Shown here: piece by piece, positions 55,643 to 62,078 of the stretch | How positions within the stretch are numbered: the stretch's first letter is position 1 | Layout: each line of letters starts with the position of its first letter | Assembly (NCBI GenBank): GCA_045586925.1 | Contig: JAZNBG010000036.1 | Span: 1-64,000, forward strand | Origin: SIG440 sp045586925 | GTDB taxonomy: Bacteria > Bacillota > Clostridia > Monoglobales > Monoglobaceae | Length of the DNA: 64,000 bases | Reading direction: 5' to 3' | Made by a program: the position numbers and the translations under genes | Notes under the pieces: generated by a model | What the model was told of the DNA's origin: nothing | Seen by the model: only the letters and a program-made list of their open reading frames with translations | Databases searched by the model: none

Positions 55643-55888
55643 GAGAAAAATTTTGTTAAGAACGGTTCACGGTGTCCCGGGTCGATAAAAATTTTCATAA
55701 GGAAATCACGCTCCCATATGCAGTATATGTAAAAAAATGACGGATTGTTACCTTGAAATTATCAGTAAAAAATCTTTTAGGCAATTGTAATGTCACTGTA
55801 ATGTCTTTGTAACAATTATATGTTATACTCAAAATACAAAGTGGGACAAATCCCGATTTTTCGCATTTTATGTTTGAGGAGAATTATC

Positions 55889-56371
55889 ATGAAAAAGGTT
55901 TGCATAGCTATTTTGGTTGTGGCAGTTTTACTGCTGGGACAGATAGGGGTTTTTGCGGCACCCGACACTTTGCCGGTTGATGCAGCAGGTAACTCCACAG
56001 GACTTGTGGTTGTTACAAAGCCCCAAAACCCAAAAGACTCAACCTTTGACGAGTCATACATTATTTCGGGCTATGGCAAAGAGGGCACAAATATTGCTCT
56101 TTACGGCTATAATCCCGAAACCAATATGTACGAAAAGTACTACAGTGAAATGAAATACATTGACGAAAAGGGAGTATCTCAGGTTCTGAGAACTGCATCC
56201 GAAACTACCATAGGCACATCAGGACTTTTTATGAATACAATTACGCTGGCTCAGGGCGAGAATACCATTCTTGTACGTGCTGAAATCGGTGAAAGTGTTC
56301 AGCTGATGAAGCTGTCAGTCACAAAGTATAATTACAACATAATTGACTTAATCAAATCCTTGACAGATTAA
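55889..56371 (+). CDS. Small secreted protein of unknown function
   Basis: ATG 55889 with TGAGGAGAA upstream gives 160 residues; starts further upstream lack a ribosome binding site. A signal peptide is clear (MKK, then a hydrophobic core ending 'GVFAAPDT'). The mature part is predicted to be beta-rich ('SYIISGYGKEGTNIALYGY', 'TITLAQGENTILVRAEIG'), like a single Ig-fold or bacterial surface domain. No family is recognised. It is followed by a good terminator at 56405-56430, so it is probably a single-gene transcript. Confidence 0.7.
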   Translation: MKKVCIAILVVAVLLLGQIGVFAAPDTLPVDAAGNSTGLVVVTKPQNPKDSTFDESYIISGYGKEGTNIALYGYNPETNMYEKYYSEMKYIDEKGVSQVLRTASETTIGTSGLFMNTITLAQGENTILVRAEIGESVQLMKLSVTKYNYNIIDLIKSLTD

Positions 56372-56404
56372 AAAACTTTGATTGGATTGCAACAAAAAAT
56401 TAAG

Positions 56405-56430
56405 GACGGCCAGATTTGGTCGTCTTTTTT
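56405..56430 (+). terminator. Rho-independent terminator of the small secreted protein gene
   Basis: GACGGCCA (56405-56412) pairs with TGGTCGTC (56417-56424, one wobble) around GATT, followed by six T residues. Confidence 0.8.
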
Positions 56431-56597
56431 GTATAATAGGAAATTGCGTAATTTCCTATTATACAAAAACATAAATTAGATGCCCATGCGAAATTTTCCG
56501 CCGTCAGCGGAAACGCATATGGGCAAACAAAGCGCACTTGCTACGACCGCCGCCTGCGGCGAGCGGCGTAGCCGCTTTGTTCTATAATAGAAAAATG
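56426..56597. mobile_element. Stacked palindromes, probable MITE-like element
   Basis: A perfect 20-bp stem (56426-56445 with 56450-56469, loop GCGT) is followed by two complex hairpins: 56481-56525 (TGCCCAT..ATGGGCA, inner TTTCCGC/GCGGAAA) and 56527-56580 (ACAAAGCG/CGCTTTGT, inner CTACG/CGTAG and a GC-rich core). The ends 56452-56467 and 56578-56595 (TTTCCTATTATA... and its imperfect inverse) form terminal inverted repeats of about 16 bp. No transposase is encoded. The element ends just before the promoter of the diguanylate cyclase gene. Confidence 0.55.
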
Positions 56598-56606
56598 TAG
56601 TAATAC

Positions 56607-56635
56607 TTGAAATTTGCGTAAAAAGGTGATATAAT
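56607..56635 (+). promoter_or_regulatory. SigmaA promoter of the diguanylate cyclase gene
   Basis: TTGAAA (56607-56612), a 17-base spacer and TATAAT (56630-56635), 49 bases before ATG 56685. Confidence 0.8.
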
Positions 56636-56684
56636 TCTATTAAGTAGTATTTTAAAACTATAATATGAAAGAAGATTTAGATAA

Positions 56685-58985
56685 ATGGCATTAACATACG
56701 AGAGAAAAAAGCACAAACAAACAAATATAATACAAACAGTTGTTACCGTAATTCTGTTATGTATAGTCTTTTTGGCGATGGTTAGTTATTTTTATAAAAG
56801 TGCAGAGGATGAAGCATATGAAAATCTTCATATTCAGACAAAGCAGATTAAGGATGATATGGAGCTTCAGCTTTTATCTGACCGTGAAAATCTTGCTACT
56901 ATGGCAAGTTTTGCCGCAAAGCTTTATTCGGATGGCGAAAACTACAACATTATGTTTGAATCATTTAAGCCTATTGGTTTGATTGAAAATATAGGCATTT
57001 TAAACGCTGACAACACTTTTGTAACGAAGGCGGGTTCTATAAGTCTTGACGGGCGAATTTCCTTTGAAGAGGAAAAGAAAAAAGGCGAATATATAAGCGG
57101 AAGAGTCAAAGACCTTACAAGAGATAATTATGAAATTATAAGAAGTGCAGTACCGATAAAAAATGGTGACGATGTTGTAGGAATTTTATATGGAGTTATC
57201 AAGCTTGACGTTATAGGCAAAAAATATAACAAAATGGCAAAGGAACTGGATGCTCAGCTGTTTGTTTATGATAAAGAAAGCGGAAATCTTGTTATAGATA
57301 CCATCCATGACAAGCTCGGTAATATCTCATTTTTAAAAGACCGTGAATATAACAAAGGTTACTCATACGAAAAAATGATGGAAAGTGATAAGGGCTATAC
57401 TTCATTTATATCCGCATATACGGGCGAAGATTTGTACGTGCATTACTCTAATCTTGAAGAGCTTGGATGGGTGATAACCCTTGCGAGATATGAATCTCAG
57501 GTGTTTGCCAATACACATACTCTATCCCGAATCTTGCTTACTGCATTTTTGATTATGGTTATAATTATGGTTTTGTACACACTGGTTCTTATGGCAAACG
57601 AAAAACGCAGAAATTATGCTATGGTGTGTGCTTCCAACATAAGAAAGCTTCTTCTGGAAATAAATCAGCAACATAATAATATTTCGGAGGCTTTGAAACA
57701 GGTTTGCCTTTTTGCACAATCAAGATCGGCAATATTCTTTGATACGGATGGCGAAGATTATAATTATTCTATGCCTGAGTTTGAGAATATCGTTCTTTGC
57801 GGCGAAGAAAGAAAATATTTTATATCCCAGATATTGCATTATGCTGCCGAACTTCACAAAATAAATAAAGCAACCGTTGGGGTTATGTGCATAAGACCAA
57901 ACGAACATCTGTCAAAAACTAACCCTAAGTTTTATGATTTTCTGAAAAATCACAAGATTGAAGACGTTTCTTTTTCGGCTGTAACAAATAAGGATAATCA
58001 TGCAACGGTTTTGGGTTCTGTCAATCCTAAAAAAAGCAAGACTACAAGAATACTTCTGGAGGATATCGCAGTTTGCTTTTCCATTGCAATTTACAACAAA
58101 AAGCATCTGAACAAAACGGAAATTGCTGCAACTACAGATTCTTTAACAGGGGTGTCTAATCGGGTTACTTACAAAAAAGACCTTTTGGTATTTGACGAAA
58201 TGAAACCCGAAAAGTTTTCCTGTATTTATATTGATGTTAATGAGCTTCATCTTCGCAATAATAAGTATGGTCACGCCGCAGGAGATGAAATGCTTTTGTA
58301 TATTGCAAACACCCTGAAGGAAGTGTTCTTCGGACATCATATTTACCGAATGGGCGGCGATGAATTTTTGGTGTTTACCCAGAATTCTGAGCAGGAAGCT
58401 GTAAAGAAAAATATAGAGATACTGATTGGACAGTTAAAAGCGATGGATTATCATATTGCAATTGGTATGTCTTACAGAACTCAAAATTCAAATACTGAGG
58501 AAATGGTGAAGGAAGCCGAAATCCGAATGTATGAGGCAAAAGCCGAGTATTATCAAAACAAGGAACAACAAAGCGTTTCAAAAACAGAAGATAAGGGATA
58601 TGTTCAAGTTAAAACGGGTATTCGCGAAATTGATGCTATGATTTCTGTTATGAAAGAGCATTATAACGGTATATATCGTGTTTCTCTTGAAACTGATACA
58701 GCACACCGGATTTTGATGCCTGCATATTTAGGCTACAACGAGGACGAAGAACATTTTTCAAAACTTCTCACAAAGTATATAGAGGAAACAGTTGATCCTG
58801 ATTTTCACAGGGCAATTATGAGTTTTCTTAACTATGACGCATTAAGGCGTCAGATTTTAGATGGCAACATTCCCAAAATCACATACAAAAAAACAAATGG
58901 AGAAACGGTGATACTTAGCATTTACAAGTTAGGTGATAAAGAAGAATCTGCCGGCGAAACGCTTTGGGTTTTTGCAAAAGATTAA
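56685..58985 (+). CDS. Membrane sensor diguanylate cyclase (GGDEF)
   Basis: The 766-residue protein starts at ATG 56685. Two membrane segments (about 17-37 and 284-306) flank an extracellular sensor of about 240 residues of the Cache type ('GVIKLDVIGKKYNKM'). About residues 310-475 are a GAF-like cytosolic region. The GGDEF domain begins at 'TTDSLTGVSNR' (about 482) and has an intact 'RMGGDEF' near 556, so c-di-GMP synthesis is expected. The RxxD inhibitory site is absent at the usual place, so product inhibition may be missing. A further domain of about 120 residues follows GGDEF and is not recognised. It lies directly upstream of a c-di-GMP riboswitch. Confidence 0.92.
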   Translation: MALTYERKKHKQTNIIQTVVTVILLCIVFLAMVSYFYKSAEDEAYENLHIQTKQIKDDMELQLLSDRENLATMASFAAKLYSDGENYNIMFESFKPIGLIENIGILNADNTFVTKAGSISLDGRISFEEEKKKGEYISGRVKDLTRDNYEIIRSAVPIKNGDDVVGILYGVIKLDVIGKKYNKMAKELDAQLFVYDKESGNLVIDTIHDKLGNISFLKDREYNKGYSYEKMMESDKGYTSFISAYTGEDLYVHYSNLEELGWVITLARYESQVFANTHTLSRILLTAFLIMVIIMVLYTLVLMANEKRRNYAMVCASNIRKLLLEINQQHNNISEALKQVCLFAQSRSAIFFDTDGEDYNYSMPEFENIVLCGEERKYFISQILHYAAELHKINKATVGVMCIRPNEHLSKTNPKFYDFLKNHKIEDVSFSAVTNKDNHATVLGSVNPKKSKTTRILLEDIAVCFSIAIYNKKHLNKTEIAATTDSLTGVSNRVTYKKDLLVFDEMKPEKFSCIYIDVNELHLRNNKYGHAAGDEMLLYIANTLKEVFFGHHIYRMGGDEFLVFTQNSEQEAVKKNIEILIGQLKAMDYHIAIGMSYRTQNSNTEEMVKEAEIRMYEAKAEYYQNKEQQSVSKTEDKGYVQVKTGIREIDAMISVMKEHYNGIYRVSLETDTAHRILMPAYLGYNEDEEHFSKLLTKYIEETVDPDFHRAIMSFLNYDALRRQILDGNIPKITYKKTNGETVILSIYKLGDKEESAGETLWVFAKD

Positions 58986-58992
58986 AAATTGT

Positions 58993-59020
58993 TTGACAAA
59001 GACGGTTCATTGTGTTAAAT
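58993..59020 (+). promoter_or_regulatory. SigmaA promoter of the riboswitch-controlled operon
   Basis: TTGACA (58993-58998) is consensus. TTAAAT (59015-59020) follows after 16 bases with an upstream TG. It directly follows the stop of the GGDEF gene, so the downstream operon has its own start. Confidence 0.7.
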
Positions 59021-59029
59021 TTAAAGCAT

Positions 59030-59103
59030 GTAAATATTTAGCAAAATCGGCGAAAGCCGATGACGCAAAGCAAAGAGGCTAAGGTTTTAAACTATGCCAG
59101 TCC
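59030..59103 (+). ncRNA. Type I cyclic-di-GMP riboswitch (GEMM-I)
   Basis: The RNA shows the class I hallmarks in order: AGCAAAA, a hairpin TCGGC-GAAA-GCCGA with GNRA loop, the conserved GACGCAAAGC, then GGCTAAGG, and ATGCCAG at the receptor side. The aptamer is followed at once by a terminator hairpin. It should couple c-di-GMP to transcription of the VTC/DUF4956/CotH operon; whether ligand turns it on or off cannot be read off by eye, because the terminator arm and aptamer 3' end adjoin (59101-59111) and may compete. The GGDEF cyclase gene immediately upstream could supply the ligand. Confidence 0.9.
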
Positions 59104-59152
59104 AGCTGCAATGATAAGAGTCTTTCAGGACTTTCTATTGTTGCAGCTTTTT
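59104..59152 (+). terminator. Riboswitch expression-platform terminator
   Basis: AGCTGCAA (59104-59111) pairs with TTGCAGCT (59141-59148). The stem continues inward with A/T and wobble pairs to a GTC/GAC end, and five T residues follow. It lies 18 bases before the first gene of the operon. Confidence 0.85.
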
Positions 59153-59170
59153 GTATAACGGGAGAAGATT

Positions 59171-59863
59171 ATGAATGTTGTAACGAGAGAAGAAAAAAAG
59201 TTTTTAATCAGCCTTGAAGAATTTCGAAATAAATCTCATTATCTTGACAGCCTTATGATACAGGACGAACATAACGGCATTGACGGATATATTATAAGGT
59301 CGCTCTATTTTGATACTGTCTATGATGATGATTTTTTTGAAAAGCTTGAAGGTGTTGAAACAAGGCGGAAAATTCGACTTAGAATTTATGACCCCAAGCA
59401 CAATTTTGCAATGCTTGAGATGAAACAAAAGCAGGGTGCATCACAGAAAAAACGCTCTCTTAGAATGACTAAAGAGGATGCAGAAGCTTTAATCAAAGGC
59501 AAATATGAAGTGCTTTTAAACTATGAGGAGGATTTCGCAAAAGAGTGCTATGGACTTATGCATTACAGGTGCTATCGCCCGAAAACTATTGTTCAGTACA
59601 ACCGAAAAGCGTACATTGCAAAGGAAAACAAAATAAGAATTACATTTGACAATAACATCGTGGCGACGGAAACAAATTTTGATTTGTTTTCTGAAAATCT
59701 TGTAATGTATCCGGTTCTGGATAAATTCAATGTTGTTTTGGAAGTGAAATTCAACGGATTTTTGCTTGATTATATCAGGCAGTTTATAAACAGCATCAAT
59801 AAAAGTGAGCTGTCGGTGAGTAAATATGCACTGGCTCGGCAACAGAGCTATGCGGAAATATAA
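59171..59863 (+). CDS. Polyphosphate-polymerase (VTC) domain protein
   Basis: The 230-residue protein starts at ATG 59171 behind GGGAGAAG. 'REEKKFLIS', 'IRSLYFDT', 'RRKIRLRIYD', 'LEMKQKQG', 'VQYNRKAYI', 'IRITFDNNI' and 'VLEVKFNG' show the alternating basic and acidic residues of the VTC/CYTH-like tunnel fold. In yeast the family makes polyphosphate. Bacterial members that travel with DUF4956 and CotH-like genes have no settled function. It has no membrane segment. First gene under the c-di-GMP riboswitch; the next gene follows after 15 bases. Confidence 0.9.
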   Translation: MNVVTREEKKFLISLEEFRNKSHYLDSLMIQDEHNGIDGYIIRSLYFDTVYDDDFFEKLEGVETRRKIRLRIYDPKHNFAMLEMKQKQGASQKKRSLRMTKEDAEALIKGKYEVLLNYEEDFAKECYGLMHYRCYRPKTIVQYNRKAYIAKENKIRITFDNNIVATETNFDLFSENLVMYPVLDKFNVVLEVKFNGFLLDYIRQFINSINKSELSVSKYALARQQSYAEI

Positions 59864-59878
59864 AGGAGATTTTATAAA

Positions 59879-60559
59879 ATGAGAAGTCAGATTTTTAATT
59901 TAATTAAAGACCAGTCAACACTTACGTGGGAGCAGATTGTCGCAAACATTATCGTTTCGGGGATATTGGGATTTTTAATTTTTATATCTTATATGATTTC
60001 CCACAGAGGAACAATTTATAGTAAGAAGTTTAATGTTTCGCTGGTTGTGCTTACTGTGCTTACCTCGATGGTTATGACGGTTATCGGCAACAACGTAGCT
60101 TTGTCGCTTGGTATGGTCGGTGCGCTGTCTATTGTTCGTTTCAGGACCGCCATTAAAGACTCAAGAGATACTGTTTACATATTCTGGACAATTATTGTGG
60201 GTATTTGCTGCGGCGTGGGTGACTTTGTAGTTGCAGGTATCGGAAGCGGATTTGTGTTTATTCTTCTTCTCATATTCGGTGCAATTAAGAATAACAACCG
60301 TATGCTTGTGATTATCAGGGGAGGAAGAACAAAGGAAGCACAAATTCAGGCGGTGATGTATAAATTCTTCGGGGCAAAAGCGGTGCTAAGAGTTAAAAAC
60401 TCGACAGATACATCTATTGAATTTATCTATGAAATCACACAGAAACAGCTATTACAAGCAGAAAGAAAAAACAATATTGCAATCAATGACGAAATTTATA
60501 AAGTCGGCAATATTGACTATGTAAATACAGTAATGCAAAACGACGAAATTTCAAACTGA
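59879..60559 (+). CDS. DUF4956 integral membrane protein
   Basis: The 226-residue protein starts at ATG 59879 behind AAAGGAG. Three to four hydrophobic segments lie between about residues 20 and 135. The signature 'LGMVGALSIVRFRTAIKD' is typical of DUF4956. The C-terminal 90 residues are cytosolic with a ferredoxin-like alternation ('RMLVIIRGGRTKEAQIQ'). The family is found beside VTC-domain and CotH-like genes and its function is unknown. It may form the membrane part of a complex with the VTC-like protein. Confidence 0.88.
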   Translation: MRSQIFNLIKDQSTLTWEQIVANIIVSGILGFLIFISYMISHRGTIYSKKFNVSLVVLTVLTSMVMTVIGNNVALSLGMVGALSIVRFRTAIKDSRDTVYIFWTIIVGICCGVGDFVVAGIGSGFVFILLLIFGAIKNNNRMLVIIRGGRTKEAQIQAVMYKFFGAKAVLRVKNSTDTSIEFIYEITQKQLLQAERKNNIAINDEIYKVGNIDYVNTVMQNDEISN

Positions 60560-60579
60560 TTTTTTGGGAGGTGTAAGGG

Positions 60580-62052
60580 TTGAAATATAAGTTAATAGGA
60601 TTATCTGCATTAGCCCTTACGCTGTTTGCAACAATCCTTATAAGCTTTATGATGCCCGAAGATAACGGGAAGAGATACCATCAGCATATAGAGGCAGAGG
60701 ATAAGGCTGTCTGCACTCATACAGATTCAGAGCTTTGTACCCATCTTCCTATTATTATAATTGATACAGACGGGAAAACAATCCCCGGTGAGCCTATTCT
60801 GGATAAACCGGGCGGGCATACGGTTGAATACACAAAGTCCGAAACGGGTGAGGAAACAATTCCTTCAAAATTTTGGGTTATTGATAATAAGGGAGTTAAT
60901 AATCACACAAACGATTTGCCTCAGGCATCAGGCGATATAAGAATACGTATCCGCGGAAATTCTTCAAGGCATTTTGAAAAAAAGGGATATATTATAAAGC
61001 TGATAACAGAGGAGGGGCTTAATAATCCTCAAAGTGTTATGGGGATGGACTCTCATCACGAATGGGCACTTCACGGTCCGTATCTTGACAAAACCCTTTT
61101 GAGAAATTACATCTGCTATAATCTGGCGGGTGACATTATGGAATATAGCCCGAATGTTCGTTTTTGTGAGCTTATTTTAAATGGAGAGTATCTTGGTCTT
61201 TACCTTATGACTGAGACAATTACAGCCGGTAAAGAGGGGGCAAGACTCAGTCTTTCTGTGAATAAAAAGGATAATTCCTTTGCCGGCTATCTGTTAAGGC
61301 TCGACCGTGGAAGCAATACAGAGCTTAAAAATATTAACAATTTCAGCAAATACACATATAAAAGCGAAAACATAGTCAATATTGTGTATCCGGGAAATGA
61401 TAACCTGACCTATGAACTTGCAGATGGTATAAGCGATGATTTTTCAGAGTTTGAAAAAGCCCTTTATTCTTATGACTATGACAACAGTGAGTTTGGTTAT
61501 GAAAAATACATAGATGTAGATTCCTTTGTGGATTATTTCCTTATAAATGAATTTACAAGCAACTACGATGCAGGAAGCAAATCAACGTATGTTTATAAAG
61601 GCGTAGACGGCAAGCTGCATATGTGCGTATGGGATTTTAACAATGCGTTTGATAACTATCAGGAAAATGAAACAAGCTACAGAATTTTCTCCCTGCAGGA
61701 CGGTCTTTGGTACGATATGCTTTTTAAAGATGAAAAGTTCGTTGAAAGAGTAATAAGCAGATATCATGAGCTTGAAAGTCAAATTTTAAACGAGGAGTAT
61801 TTAAATAGCTATATAGACAGTGTGATTGAATATTTAGGCCCTGCAATTGACAGAAACTTCGAAAGATGGGGGCATACCTTCCGACCTGAATGGGACAGAC
61901 TTTTTGATTTTCACAGAAATCTTCACTCCTATGATGAAGCGGTAGGTCAGCTTAAAGAGTATATAAAAGAGCGCCATAAGTGGATGAATGAAAATATAGA
62001 AACACTAAGACAGTACAGCGCAGAGTCTAAGGTTAAAAACTATAATTATTAA
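60580..62052 (+). CDS. CotH-like surface protein (predicted kinase fold)
   Basis: The TTG at 60580 is the start, seven bases after GGGAGGTG; 490 residues. A single N-terminal hydrophobic segment (about 5-25) anchors or exports it. The CotH pattern is clear: 'IRIRGNSSRHFEKKGYIIKL', 'EWALHGPYLDKTLLRNYI', 'ILNGEYLGLYLMTE', 'LLRLDRGS' and 'VWDFNNAFDN' with likely metal-binding Asp. Spore-coat CotH is a protein kinase; extracellular relatives in non-spore operons are of unknown target. Here the partners are VTC and DUF4956 proteins under c-di-GMP control, so a role in making or modifying a surface layer is more likely than spore coat. Next gene 26 bases on. Confidence 0.88.
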   Translation: MKYKLIGLSALALTLFATILISFMMPEDNGKRYHQHIEAEDKAVCTHTDSELCTHLPIIIIDTDGKTIPGEPILDKPGGHTVEYTKSETGEETIPSKFWVIDNKGVNNHTNDLPQASGDIRIRIRGNSSRHFEKKGYIIKLITEEGLNNPQSVMGMDSHHEWALHGPYLDKTLLRNYICYNLAGDIMEYSPNVRFCELILNGEYLGLYLMTETITAGKEGARLSLSVNKKDNSFAGYLLRLDRGSNTELKNINNFSKYTYKSENIVNIVYPGNDNLTYELADGISDDFSEFEKALYSYDYDNSEFGYEKYIDVDSFVDYFLINEFTSNYDAGSKSTYVYKGVDGKLHMCVWDFNNAFDNYQENETSYRIFSLQDGLWYDMLFKDEKFVERVISRYHELESQILNEEYLNSYIDSVIEYLGPAIDRNFERWGHTFRPEWDRLFDFHRNLHSYDEAVGQLKEYIKERHKWMNENIETLRQYSAESKVKNYNY

Positions 62053-62078
62053 AATATGACCTAAAGGAGGCGGAATAT

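Noticed and set aside
55655..59010. ACGGTTCA-like similarity downstream of the recombinase and upstream of the riboswitch as attachment sites
   Set aside because: The match is only about eight bases with scattered identity beyond; too weak for an att core.
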